A stretch of 64,000 nt of DNA, taken from the NCBI RefSeq assembly GCF_028475105.1, contig NZ_CP116936.1, positions 5,083,501 through 5,147,500 of the forward strand, given 5' to 3'. Below the pieces are notes generated by a model that ran no database searches, was not told where the DNA came from, and saw only the letters and a list, made by a program, of their open reading frames with translations. The translations under genes were made by a program, and so were the position numbers. This DNA comes from Micromonospora sp. LH3U1 (GTDB lineage Bacteria > Actinomycetota > Actinomycetes > Mycobacteriales > Micromonosporaceae). Positions within the stretch are counted from its first letter, which is position 1; each line of letters starts with the position of its first letter. Shown in pieces: positions 8,453 to 17,429 of the stretch.

Positions 8453-10135
8453 TCAGATTGGAGGCTGCGGCGGAGCAGAGTGGACGATCGGTAACAACAA
8501 CGCCGAGGGGTGGCCTGGCTCATGCAGAACCTGCCGCCGACCGGCACGCAGCGTCACCGCCGTACCGAGGGGTTCCCCGGTGCCGGGGTTGCGCGCCCAC
8601 CGCGGATGGGCCCCACCGGCGACCTGCACCCGCAGCCGGTGCCCGGCGGCGAACCGGTACGCCGTCGGCCAGAGCCGCACCGGGACCCGCAGCACCCCGG
8701 ACGGGTCGGCCGGGAAGCGCTCGGGTGTCACCCGCACCAGACCGTCGCAGACGTTCCACGAACGACCTCGACGGTCCACGTCGCACAGTCGCACGAAGAC
8801 GTCCAGGTGCGGCAGCTCGCTGCGGACGTGGATCTCGGCGCGTACCGGGCCGATCACCTCGACCGGCCCGCTCAGCGGGGCGCTGGTGTAGGTCAGCACA
8901 TCGGGGCGGGCCTCGACGCGCCGGTTGTCCACCGGGCCGGCCCGCTGGGCCACGAGCAGCGGCCCACCCAGCGACGGGGTCGGGTCGGCCGGGTCGTACC
9001 GGAACTCGTCCGGCGCGGAGGCGACCGGCGGGCGCACCGCCAGCTCACCACCCGGATGCAGGTGCCAGGCGGTCTCGACCGCCGGCGGTGGCCAGTCCGG
9101 CAGGTCCCGCCAGCCGCCGCCGGGACCACCCACGTGCAGCCGGACCGGGGCGGACGCGGCGCGGCGGGACCGGCCGCCCGCCGGTGGCGCAGCCGCCAGG
9201 TGCTCGTCGAGCCAGGCCAACCCCTCCCGCAGGGCGGCCACGAACAGGCCGGGGCTGCCGTGCGTCCACGGGCCGATCACCAGGCGCGGCTCCGCCCCTG
9301 CGGCGCGCAGCGTGGCGTGGTCGTCGAGCTGGGCGGGCAGGAAGATGTCGTGCCAACCGGTGACCATGACCACCGGCGCCCGCACCCGGGCCACCCGGTC
9401 GGCGAAGACCCGGGTCCGCCAGTAGACGGCCTCCGGGGTGTGGTGGCGCAGCCATTCCTGGAAGAACGGGATGGTCACGCCGGTGGCCACCCGGTCGGCG
9501 GCCTCCAGCGGTAGGTGCTCCAACGCGGCGGCCAACCGGGGTTGTCCCCGCTTGAGCTCCCACTGCCGGGCCAGCCACGGCACGGTCTGCGCGTGCAGCA
9601 GCTCCGCCCAGGTCAGCACGGTGTCCAGGGCGAAGGACTCCCCCGCGTACGTCGAGTCCCGGGTGGCCGAGGCGGTCACCACGGCGACCATCGCGCGCAG
9701 TTCCTCGCCGGCGTCGGCGGCCAGCGCCCACTGCGCGAAGCCCTGGTAGCTGACCCCGAACATGCCGAGTTGACCGGACCACCAGGGCTGGCGACGCAGC
9801 CAGTCCAGCGTGTCCATTCCGTCGTCGCGCTCGTGCACCAGCGGGGCGAACGTCCCACCGGAGCCGTCGGTGCCCCGGCACGACTGGATCACCGCGTGCC
9901 GACCCCGCGCGGCGAGCAGCCGGCCGAGCAGCCGCAGCGGTCCGCCCCGCCCGTACGGGGTACGGATCAGCACGGTCGGCGCGTCCCGGAGGGCCGGGGC
10001 GTAGTGATCGGTGCGCAACACCACACCGTCGCGGGCCCGGACCGGGATGTCGCGGGTGACCCGCACCGGGCCGGGTCGGGTCGGTGGCAGCCGCAGCACT
10101 GCGCCGGCGAGGCGGGTGACGAGGCGGGCCGGCAC
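8453..10135 (-). CDS. CocE/NonD-family hydrolase (S15-type acyl hydrolase)
   Basis: A 560-residue alpha/beta hydrolase with the CocE/X-Pro dipeptidyl peptidase layout. The nucleophile elbow is FGVSYQG, the acid is in VTGWHDIF and the histidine in PWTHGS. A C-terminal jelly-roll domain (from about residue 340) completes the family architecture. Substrates are esters or N-acyl compounds; which one is unknown. GTG start at 10135 lies 3 bp after the stop of the MarR regulator gene, so both form one transcript. No signal peptide is seen, so the enzyme is cytosolic. Confidence 0.9.
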   Translation of the reverse strand: MPARLVTRLAGAVLRLPPTRPGPVRVTRDIPVRARDGVVLRTDHYAPALRDAPTVLIRTPYGRGGPLRLLGRLLAARGRHAVIQSCRGTDGSGGTFAPLVHERDDGMDTLDWLRRQPWWSGQLGMFGVSYQGFAQWALAADAGEELRAMVAVVTASATRDSTYAGESFALDTVLTWAELLHAQTVPWLARQWELKRGQPRLAAALEHLPLEAADRVATGVTIPFFQEWLRHHTPEAVYWRTRVFADRVARVRAPVVMVTGWHDIFLPAQLDDHATLRAAGAEPRLVIGPWTHGSPGLFVAALREGLAWLDEHLAAAPPAGGRSRRAASAPVRLHVGGPGGGWRDLPDWPPPAVETAWHLHPGGELAVRPPVASAPDEFRYDPADPTPSLGGPLLVAQRAGPVDNRRVEARPDVLTYTSAPLSGPVEVIGPVRAEIHVRSELPHLDVFVRLCDVDRRGRSWNVCDGLVRVTPERFPADPSGVLRVPVRLWPTAYRFAAGHRLRVQVAGGAHPRWARNPGTGEPLGTAVTLRAGRRQVLHEPGHPSALLLPIVHSAPPQPPI

Positions 10136-10138
10136 CGG

Positions 10139-10714
10139 TCAGCCCGTCGGGCGGCGGAGCGGCTCGGGCCGGGTGGCGCGCACCTCGTCACGGTGCGCCC
10201 GCACAGACTCGCTCATCTCCCCCATGAACCGTTGCACCACTTCCAGCTCGTCCTCGCTGAAGCGGGCCATCACCGTGTCGGTACGGGCGCCCAGCGGCCG
10301 GAAGAACTCCATGGCCAGGGCGGCGCCCTGGTCGGCGTAGTGCAGCAGCACCTTGCGCCGGTCGACGGTGTCCCGGTCCCGGCGGATGTGGCCGGCCCGC
10401 TCCAGTCGGTCGATCAGGGCGGTGACCGAGCCGGAGGAGAGGTTGAGCCGCTCACCGAGGCGGCCGGGAGTGATCGGGGCACCCAGCAGCTCGGCGTCCA
10501 TCACCGCGATCAACGCCTGCAGGTCGGTCGGGTTGAGGCCGTGCAGGTTGGCGAAGGCGTGGCCCACCTGCTGGGCGTCCGCCGAGTACCGCCGGAGGTT
10601 GTTGGTGATCTCCGCGACCAGCTGCTCGCGGCGCGTGTCGCGCCGCCGGTACATGCCGTGAGTCGCCACCTCGCGCCGGTTCTCCCCCCTCGTCGGTCCT
10701 CGGAGTTGCAGCAT
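10139..10714 (-). CDS. MarR-family transcriptional regulator
   Basis: A winged-helix repressor of up to 191 residues. The recognition region reads ERLNLSSGSVTALIDRLERA and the wing RDTVDRRKVLLH, both typical of MarR. The start may be ATG 10714 or the ATG 20 codons later (10654). It is divergent from the MMPL exporter (start 10780) and co-transcribed with the CocE hydrolase, so it probably controls both sides of the 65-bp intergenic region. Confidence 0.88.
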   Translation of the reverse strand: MLQLRGPTRGENRREVATHGMYRRRDTRREQLVAEITNNLRRYSADAQQVGHAFANLHGLNPTDLQALIAVMDAELLGAPITPGRLGERLNLSSGSVTALIDRLERAGHIRRDRDTVDRRKVLLHYADQGAALAMEFFRPLGARTDTVMARFSEDELEVVQRFMGEMSESVRAHRDEVRATRPEPLRRPTG

Positions 10715-10749
10715 AGATTAGTCGTGGATAGTGTAGGTAATCAAGATAC

Positions 10750-10760
10750 TCGAATTTCGA
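10750..10760. promoter_or_regulatory. Probable MarR operator core
   Basis: The perfect dyad TCGAA-T-TTCGA lies in the AT-rich 65-bp region between the divergent marR and MMPL genes, 20 bp before the MMPL start and overlapping where its promoter should be. MarR-type sites in actinobacteria often have this TCGAA/TTCGA form. Function is inferred from position and symmetry. Confidence 0.55.
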
Positions 10761-10779
10761 AGGACCTTGAGGTCACCTG

Positions 10780-12909
10780 ATGTCTTTCTTCACCAGGGTC
10801 GCCCGCGGCCGGTTGGCCGCCTGGCTCACCGTTGCCATCGCGATCGTCGTCGGCGCGGCCGTCTTCGGTATGCCCCAGCCGGACAACCCCCAACCGGTCT
10901 CGGCCACCGGCCTGTCGGTGGAGTGGCAGTCGACACAGGTGCAGCGCCTGCAGGACCAACTGCCGTCCAACGAGGTCCAGCCCGCCATCGTGGTGGTCAG
11001 TCGGGGTGACAGCGCCGCGCTGAGCGAGGACGACCGGGCCGCGCTGGCCACGCGCTCCAACGATCTGGGCCGCTTCGCGGTGGGCGGGCAGGTCAGCCCC
11101 CCGCAGATCTCGCCGGACGGCACGGTGGCGCTGGTCGCCGTGCCGCTCAGCACCGCCGGTGGCCAGGACGAGGTCGTCGAAACGGTCACTGAGCTGCGCG
11201 CCGCTCTGGCGGCGGACCTGCCCGACGGGCTGACCGCCGAGGTCACCGGCTCCCCCGCGTTCACCGCCGATCTGTCCTCGGTCTTCGACGGCGCCGACGT
11301 CACCCTGCTCGCGGTGACCGCCGCCGTGGTCGCGCTGCTGCTGCTGATCACGTACCGCAGCCCGTTCCTGTGGGTCGTGCCGCTCGTGGTCGTCGCGGCG
11401 ACCGAGCAGATCACCCTGCGCGCGGTGGACACGATCGTGCCGGCCTTCGGCATCAACCTCCAGCAGGGCCAGGTCACCGGCATCGCCAGTGTGCTGGTCT
11501 TCGGTGCCGCCACCGACTACGCCCTGCTGCTCATCGCCCGCTATCGGGAGGAGCTGAGGCGCGAGGAGAACCGGTTCGCCGCGATGCGGGCCGCGCTACG
11601 CCGCACCGCCGAGCCCATCCTGGCCAGCGGCGGAACCGTGGTGCTCGGCGTCCTCACCCTGCTGCTCAGTGAGCAGGAGACGAACAGGGCACTGGCGGTG
11701 GCCTGCGCCACCGGTGTGGTCTTCGCCATGCTCTCCGCGCTGTTCGTGCTTCCCGCCGTGCTGGTGCTCTTCGGTCGCGGCCTGTTCTGGCCGTTCGTTC
11801 CCCGCGTCGGTGGCCCGGTCCGCGAGGGCCGGCTCTGGGGCCGGCTCGGCACGGCCGTGGAACGCCGCCCGGTGGTGGTCGCGGTGCTGGCCACCATGCT
11901 GCTCGGCGGCCTCGCGCTGGGCGGGCTCGGCATCCGCACGGGCCTGTCCGAGACCGAGCAGTTCCGGGCCCAGCCCGAGGCGGTGGTCGGCGCACAGACC
12001 CTGGCCGGGGCATTCCCCGCAGGCAGCACCCAGCCGGTGGCCGTGATCACCACCCCGACGGCGGTGCGGGCGGTCACCGACGTAGCCACCACCGTGCCCG
12101 GCGTCGCCTCGGCGCGCCCCGGCGACGCTAGCGACACCGTCGCCCAGGTCGACGTGGTGTTGGACGCTGAACCCGGCACCACCGCCTCGGACCGCGCCAT
12201 CGAGGCGCTGCGTGCGGCGGTCGCCGCCGTCCCCGACTCCGCACCTCCGGCCGCCGCCGGCGCCGACGCGCCGTCCGGGGCGCTCGTCGGGGGATCCGTG
12301 GCCGCCACGTACGACTCCGACGAGGCCAACGACCGCGACCTGCGGCTGATCCTGCCGATCATCCTGCTGCTGGTGGGCGCCGTCCTCGTGCTGCTGCTGC
12401 GTGGGCTGCTCGCGCCGGTGCTGTTGGTGCTCACCGTGATCGCGTCGTTCTTCGCCAGTCTCGGTGCGGCGTGGCTGCTCTTCGACCACGTGCTGGGCTT
12501 CCCGGCCCTGGACAGCGGCGTGCTGCTGCTCGCCTTCGTGTTCCTGGTGGCGCTCGGCGTGGACTACAACATCTTCCTGGTCACCCGGGCCCGGGAGGAC
12601 GCCCGCAAGGTGGGCACCCGGGACGGGATGCTGTCCGCGCTGCGGGTCACCGGCGGCGTCATCACGAGCGCCGGCGTGCTGCTCGCCGCGGTCTTCGCCG
12701 TGCTCGGCGTGCTGCCGCTGATCACGTTGACCCAGATCGGCATCATCGTCTGCATCGGCGTCCTGCTGGACACCCTGCTGGTCCGCACGGTGCTGGTGCC
12801 GGCGCTGGCATTCATGCTCGGCGACCGTTTCTGGTGGCCCGGCCGAATCACCCGCGACCGTGTGGAGGACACCCCGACGTCGCGGGAGCTGGTCGCCGCT
12901 CGCGACTGA
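10780..12909 (+). CDS. MMPL/RND-family transporter
   Basis: A 709-residue RND-superfamily membrane exporter of the MMPL type with two repeats, each an extracytoplasmic domain plus a helix bundle. The paired proton-relay motifs GAATDYALLL (first half) and LGVDYNIFL (second half) hold the conserved Asp-Tyr pairs. GAGGT lies 7 nt before the ATG. Such pumps move lipids or hydrophobic drugs in actinobacteria. The divergent MarR gene is the likely repressor. A 16-bp hairpin follows the stop. Confidence 0.93.
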   Translation: MSFFTRVARGRLAAWLTVAIAIVVGAAVFGMPQPDNPQPVSATGLSVEWQSTQVQRLQDQLPSNEVQPAIVVVSRGDSAALSEDDRAALATRSNDLGRFAVGGQVSPPQISPDGTVALVAVPLSTAGGQDEVVETVTELRAALAADLPDGLTAEVTGSPAFTADLSSVFDGADVTLLAVTAAVVALLLLITYRSPFLWVVPLVVVAATEQITLRAVDTIVPAFGINLQQGQVTGIASVLVFGAATDYALLLIARYREELRREENRFAAMRAALRRTAEPILASGGTVVLGVLTLLLSEQETNRALAVACATGVVFAMLSALFVLPAVLVLFGRGLFWPFVPRVGGPVREGRLWGRLGTAVERRPVVVAVLATMLLGGLALGGLGIRTGLSETEQFRAQPEAVVGAQTLAGAFPAGSTQPVAVITTPTAVRAVTDVATTVPGVASARPGDASDTVAQVDVVLDAEPGTTASDRAIEALRAAVAAVPDSAPPAAAGADAPSGALVGGSVAATYDSDEANDRDLRLILPIILLLVGAVLVLLLRGLLAPVLLVLTVIASFFASLGAAWLLFDHVLGFPALDSGVLLLAFVFLVALGVDYNIFLVTRAREDARKVGTRDGMLSALRVTGGVITSAGVLLAAVFAVLGVLPLITLTQIGIIVCIGVLLDTLLVRTVLVPALAFMLGDRFWWPGRITRDRVEDTPTSRELVAARD

Positions 12910-12926
12910 CCGAACCACCACGCATG

Positions 12927-12962
12927 CGACGGGGCCGTGGCGAATCCGCCACGGCCCCGTCG
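12927..12962. terminator. Terminator hairpin between MMPL and transglycosylase genes
   Basis: Perfect 16-bp arms (12927-12942 and 12947-12962) around AATC, located between the convergent MMPL and lytic transglycosylase genes. It probably serves both strands. Confidence 0.85.
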
Positions 12963-12970
12963 GCGTCGGG

Positions 12971-13852
12971 TCAGTAGTCCAGGCAGACGCACTCGGTCAT
13001 CAGCGCCCGCACGTTGCGCACGTACGACGGGTTGGGGATGACCAGCGGCTTCCCCTCCTGCGCCACCGCACCGTGCCCGAAGTTGTACGCGGCGATGACC
13101 GCGTTGAGCAGGCAGGAATTCAGCTCGGCGGTGCACAGGGCCGGATCGAGACGGAAGTCCGACTCGAAGTACATGTCGCCGATGTACTTGGTCGCCCAGG
13201 CCAGGTAGGTGGCGCCGAGGTAGGCGTTGTCCCGGTAGGCGTCGATCTCGTAGCTCTTCTCGAACCGCTGGTTCATCCAGGTCGCGGTGCCCGGCATCAC
13301 CTGCATCAGCCCGACACCGCCGTCGCAGGCGTAGATGTTGGACTGCCAGCCGCTCTCCTGCCAGGCGGTGGCCTTGAGCAGGGTGAGCGGGACCTTGATG
13401 TCCGGCGCGGAGGCCGGCCAGTAGGTGCGCCCGGCCGCGTCGGTCAGCGCCGCCTTCACCTCGGCCCGGGTCGCCTGGGTGCCCTTGTACGTCGGCTTAC
13501 AGGAACTCGGCGCGGGCTTCGGCGGGGCCGGCGGGACCTCGGTCTCGGTGGGCGGCTTCGCGACCGCGCGCGGCTTCGGCGCCGTGCGGGTCGGCTTCTT
13601 CGGCGGCTTCTTCGTCGGCGTCGGGGTCGCGCTACTGCTCGGCGCGGCACCCATCGACTCCACGGCGCTCACCGACGGGCTCGGCTCCCCGGTGGCCTCG
13701 TCGGCGGGGGCGTCCGTCGGCGCGTCGGTGACCGCGACCGGCGCGGCCAGGTCCTGCGGGCTCTCCCCCTTGGCGGCGCAGCCGACCAGCGCGCTCGCCA
13801 ACAGGAGCCCGGCGAGCACCGCGGCACCCAACCGTCTGGTCCGTCGAGCCAT
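12971..13852 (-). CDS. Lytic transglycosylase (SLT domain) lipoprotein
   Basis: A 293-residue predicted lipoprotein: basic start, hydrophobic core and lipobox ALVGC near residue 25. A low-complexity Pro/Thr/Lys linker (about 40-118) spans the wall. The C-terminal SLT fold has the catalytic glutamate in TAWQESGWQ, then GVGLMQVMPGTATWM and YNFGHG. It cleaves peptidoglycan glycan strands outside the membrane. The last residues carry a CVCLDY tail, which may form a disulfide. The start is ATG 13852. Confidence 0.92.
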   Translation of the reverse strand: MARRTRRLGAAVLAGLLLASALVGCAAKGESPQDLAAPVAVTDAPTDAPADEATGEPSPSVSAVESMGAAPSSSATPTPTKKPPKKPTRTAPKPRAVAKPPTETEVPPAPPKPAPSSCKPTYKGTQATRAEVKAALTDAAGRTYWPASAPDIKVPLTLLKATAWQESGWQSNIYACDGGVGLMQVMPGTATWMNQRFEKSYEIDAYRDNAYLGATYLAWATKYIGDMYFESDFRLDPALCTAELNSCLLNAVIAAYNFGHGAVAQEGKPLVIPNPSYVRNVRALMTECVCLDY

Positions 13853-13888
13853 GCCCTCGGCCTCCCCCGGTGTGACGGTCGCCGCACC

Positions 13889-15307
13889 CTAGCAAGGTTC
13901 GACCGGGCGGCGGTGCCCCTGCGACGGCGGCCGGGCCTGGTCCACCGGCTGCTCCCGATCCCCCACCGCCCGGTCCCGGGTGGCCCAGGCCACCATGAAC
14001 ACCACCGTCCAGAGCACCCCGAGCAGCACCGCCGCGGCGGTCCCGCTCGCGGTGTCCAACCCGAGGTACAGGCGCGCGCCGCCGATCCCGAGCACCCCCG
14101 CTGCGGCGGCCGTCCAGGCGGCCACCGCCAGCGGCCAGTGGGCACTGCGCGACACCAACCAGGCCAGGGTGCAGAAGCTCGCCGCGACGACGGCGTTCTG
14201 GGTCGAGAGCGGGGCGGCTTCGCCGCCCCCCGGGGTGGTCCCGTTCGGCCCGGTCAGCTCGGCCACCACGGCCAGCACCACCAGCGGCACGAACGCGCCC
14301 ACCGTGCCGACCACGCTGAGCAGGTCCGCCCGCCAGGGTCGGTTGCGCCACGCCAGCACCGCTGCCACCAGCGCCACCAACACGATCAACAGCGACCCTC
14401 GTACCACTGACACCAGGACCATCGTGGCGTCGGCGGCACCCGGGGTGCGCCGCGCGGTGAACCAGCCGGCGATGGCACCGTCCAGCGCGGCCAGCCCACT
14501 GTTACGGACCGCCAGGGCGAGCAGACCGGCGATGGCGAGGCCGGCCGCGAAGAGCAACAGGAGCCCGGCAGCCAGATTGAGCAGCAGCGTCCACGCCGGC
14601 CCGATCCGCATGGCCACCAGGAAGAACAGCACCCCGTAGCGGGCGGTGAGCCACCGCACCGGGGGCAGCGCGCCCGCCCGGGACAGCAGCGCGCGTACCG
14701 GGTCGGGGTTACGACCCAACCAACGGCCGGCGAGCACCACACCCAACAGGCCGGCCAGCAACACCGCCGCCGCGCCGGTGGCCCGGCCGAGCAGCCGGGA
14801 GACCGTGTCGTACGACTCACCGGCGAGGTGACCGAGCAGGACCGAGCCGCTCACCCAGGTCACCACCCCGGCCAGGTTCCACAGCGCGAACCGTCGGTAC
14901 GGCATGCCGGCCGCACCGGCCAGCCGGGGCACCAGCGTGCGGGCGAAGGCCACCCACCGGGCGGCGAACACGCCCCGCCCACCGAGCCGGGCGAGCATGG
15001 CGTCGGCCCGTCCCCACCGCTGGGGCCCGACCCGGTGACCCAGCCCGGCACGCAGCCGGGGGCCATACCGCCGTCCGGCACGGAAGGCCAGCCCGTCACC
15101 GAGGAACGCCGCGGCGATCATCGCGAGCAGCGCCGGCCCGAGCCGCAAGGTACCGTTGTAGGTGAGGAAGCCGACGAGCAGCAGGGTAGCCTCACCCGGC
15201 ACGAGCAGGCCGAAGATCACCGCGGTCTCGCCCGCCACGATCAGCGCGGCGACCAGGTAGATCCACAGGGTGGGCAGACCCTGCACCAAGGTCAGCAGGT
15301 CGTGCAC
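13889..15307 (-). CDS. DedA-PAP2 fusion membrane protein with degenerate phosphatase half
   Basis: A 472-residue membrane protein. Residues 1-190 are a DedA domain (LLVPGEATLL, re-entrant ARTLVPRLAGAAGM and PYRRF). Residues about 210-440 have the helix layout of a PAP2 phosphatase, but its three signature motifs are lost: the PSGH position reads LSTQ (367-370) and the SRxxxGxH position reads ARLYLGLD (411-418). The catalytic histidines are therefore absent, so the second half cannot act as a classical lipid phosphatase and may have become a binding or structural partner. GTG start at 15307, divergent from typA by 133 bp. Confidence 0.85.
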   Translation of the reverse strand: MHDLLTLVQGLPTLWIYLVAALIVAGETAVIFGLLVPGEATLLLVGFLTYNGTLRLGPALLAMIAAAFLGDGLAFRAGRRYGPRLRAGLGHRVGPQRWGRADAMLARLGGRGVFAARWVAFARTLVPRLAGAAGMPYRRFALWNLAGVVTWVSGSVLLGHLAGESYDTVSRLLGRATGAAAVLLAGLLGVVLAGRWLGRNPDPVRALLSRAGALPPVRWLTARYGVLFFLVAMRIGPAWTLLLNLAAGLLLLFAAGLAIAGLLALAVRNSGLAALDGAIAGWFTARRTPGAADATMVLVSVVRGSLLIVLVALVAAVLAWRNRPWRADLLSVVGTVGAFVPLVVLAVVAELTGPNGTTPGGGEAAPLSTQNAVVAASFCTLAWLVSRSAHWPLAVAAWTAAAAGVLGIGGARLYLGLDTASGTAAAVLLGVLWTVVFMVAWATRDRAVGDREQPVDQARPPSQGHRRPVEPC

Positions 15308-15440
15308 TCAGGCCCCCGGGACACGGGAGCCAGCATGCCAGCCGGTGGAACCACCGGGACAGCAGTTTCACCATAGATCAGGGGCACCTGGGGGTGACCC
15401 CGACGCAGCCTGCGCGAGCGCAGGCGGAAGGATAGAGGGT

Positions 15441-17309
15441 ATGCAGCTTCGCACGGACCTCCGCAACGTCGCCATCATCGCTCACGTCGACCACGGCAAG
15501 ACCACCCTGGTCGACGCCATGTTGCGGCAGGCCGGCGCGTACGGCGCCCGGGGCGAGAACACCGAGCGGGTCATGGACTCGGGTGACTTGGAGCGGGAAA
15601 AGGGCATCACCATCCTGGCCAAGAACACCGGCGTGCGCTACCTGCCGGCGGACGGTTCCGACCCGGTCACCATCAACATCATCGACACGCCCGGCCACGC
15701 CGACTTCGGTGGCGAGGTGGAGCGCGGCCTGACCATGGTCGATGGCGTGGTGCTGCTGGTCGACGCGAGCGAGGGCCCGCTGCCGCAGACCCGCTTCGTG
15801 CTGCGCAAGGCGCTGCGGGCGCGACTCCCGATCATCCTGGTGATCAACAAGGTGGACCGGCCCGACGCCCGGATCAAGGAGGTCGTGGACGACACCTACG
15901 AGCTCTTCCTCGACCTGGACGCCGACGAGGAGCAGATCGACTTCCCGATCGTCTACGCCTGCGCCCGCGACGGCATCGCCTCGCTGACCCAGCCCGCCGA
16001 CGGCTCGGTGCCGGAGGACAGCACCTCGCTGGAGCCGCTGTTCCGCACCCTGCTGGACACCATCCCGCCGCCCGCGTACGACGAGGGCGCGCCGCTGCAG
16101 GCGCACGTGACCAACCTCGACGCCTCGCCGTTCCTCGGCCGGCTGGCGCTGTGCCGGGTGCGCCAGGGCACGATCAACAAGGGTCAGACGGTGGCCTGGT
16201 GCCGCACCGACGGCAGCACCCAGCGGGTCCGCATCTCCGAGATGCTGATGACCGAGGGTCTGGAGCGCAAGCCGGCCGAGTCGGCCGGCCCGGGCGACAT
16301 CATCGCGGTCGCCGGCATCTCCGAGATCATGATCGGTGAGACCCTCGCGGACGCGGAGAACCCGGTCGCGCTGCCGCTGATCACGGTCGACGAGCCGGCC
16401 ATCTCGATGACCATCGGCACCAACACCTCGCCGCTGGTCGGCCGGACCAAGGGTTCCAAGGTCACCGCGCGGATGGTCAAGGACCGGCTGGACAAGGAGC
16501 TGATCGGCAACGTCTCGCTGCGGGTGCTGCCCACCGAGCGGCCGGACGCCTGGGAGGTGCAGGGCCGTGGTGAGCTGGCACTGGCCATCCTGGTCGAGCA
16601 GATGCGCCGCGAGGGCTTCGAGCTGACCGTCGGCAAGCCGCAGGTGGTCACCCGGGAGATCGACGGCAAGACGTGCGAGCCGGTCGAGCGGCTGACCATC
16701 GACGCCCCCGAGGACTACCTGGGCGCGATCACCCAGTTGCTGGCCACCCGCAAGGGCCGGATGGAGCAGCTGGTCAACCACGGCACCGGCTGGATCCGGA
16801 TGGAGTGGCTGGTCCCGGCCCGGGGCCTGATCGGCTTCCGCACCGAGTTCCTCACCGACACCCGAGGCACCGGCATTCTGCACCACGTCTTCGAGTCCTA
16901 CGAGCCGTGGTTCGGCGAGCTGCGTACCCGCAACAACGGCTCGCTGGTGGCCGACCGCAGCGGCGCGGTCACCGCCTTCGCCATGATCAACCTACAGGAG
17001 CGCGGGCAGCTCTTCGTCGACCCGACCACCGAGGTGTACGAGGGCATGATCGTCGGGGAGAACTCCCGCTCCGACGACATGGACGTCAACATCACCAAGG
17101 AGAAGAAGCTCACCAACATGCGGGCGTCCAGCTCGGACGAGACCGAGAAGCTGATCCCGCCGCGCAAGCTGTCGCTGGAGCAGGCCCTCGAGTTCTGCCG
17201 TGAGGACGAGTGCGTCGAGGTCACCCCGACCGCCGTCCGGATCCGCAAGGTCGTGCTCGACCAGCAGCAGCGCGGCCGGGCGGCCGCCCGCCGCAAGCAC
17301 AACGGCTGA
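15441..17309 (+). CDS. typA: Ribosome-associated translational GTPase TypA/BipA
   Basis: A 622-residue GTPase of the EF-G superfamily acting on the 50S subunit during assembly and stress adaptation. Motifs: G1 AHVDHGKTT, G3 DTPGHADFGGEVER, G4 NKVD; the C-terminal domain and BipA-type tail follow. The start is ATG 15441, preceded by a purine-rich GGAAGGATAGAGGG run; the longer in-frame ORF upstream is not supported. Length fits the family. A 14-bp hairpin lies 20 bp after the stop. Confidence 0.96.
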   Translation: MQLRTDLRNVAIIAHVDHGKTTLVDAMLRQAGAYGARGENTERVMDSGDLEREKGITILAKNTGVRYLPADGSDPVTINIIDTPGHADFGGEVERGLTMVDGVVLLVDASEGPLPQTRFVLRKALRARLPIILVINKVDRPDARIKEVVDDTYELFLDLDADEEQIDFPIVYACARDGIASLTQPADGSVPEDSTSLEPLFRTLLDTIPPPAYDEGAPLQAHVTNLDASPFLGRLALCRVRQGTINKGQTVAWCRTDGSTQRVRISEMLMTEGLERKPAESAGPGDIIAVAGISEIMIGETLADAENPVALPLITVDEPAISMTIGTNTSPLVGRTKGSKVTARMVKDRLDKELIGNVSLRVLPTERPDAWEVQGRGELALAILVEQMRREGFELTVGKPQVVTREIDGKTCEPVERLTIDAPEDYLGAITQLLATRKGRMEQLVNHGTGWIRMEWLVPARGLIGFRTEFLTDTRGTGILHHVFESYEPWFGELRTRNNGSLVADRSGAVTAFAMINLQERGQLFVDPTTEVYEGMIVGENSRSDDMDVNITKEKKLTNMRASSSDETEKLIPPRKLSLEQALEFCREDECVEVTPTAVRIRKVVLDQQQRGRAAARRKHNG

Positions 17310-17328
17310 CCCACCAGCACCCGGCATC

Positions 17329-17360
17329 GGGCGCGTCGACCGCTCGCGGTCGACGCGCCC
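17329..17360 (+). terminator. typA terminator hairpin
   Basis: Perfect 14-bp arms (17329-17342 and 17347-17360) with loop CTCG, starting 20 bp after the typA stop and followed by a weakly T-rich CTTTC. Confidence 0.8.
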
Positions 17361-17429
17361 GTCCGCTTTCCGGCGGGGGTACGCCGCCCTACCCGCCCGT
17401 CCCGCCGATGATCGGCTACGGTCACCCGC

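Noticed and set aside
15378..16886. 502-codon open frame antisense to typA
   Set aside because: Shadow of typA with mirror composition and no motif.
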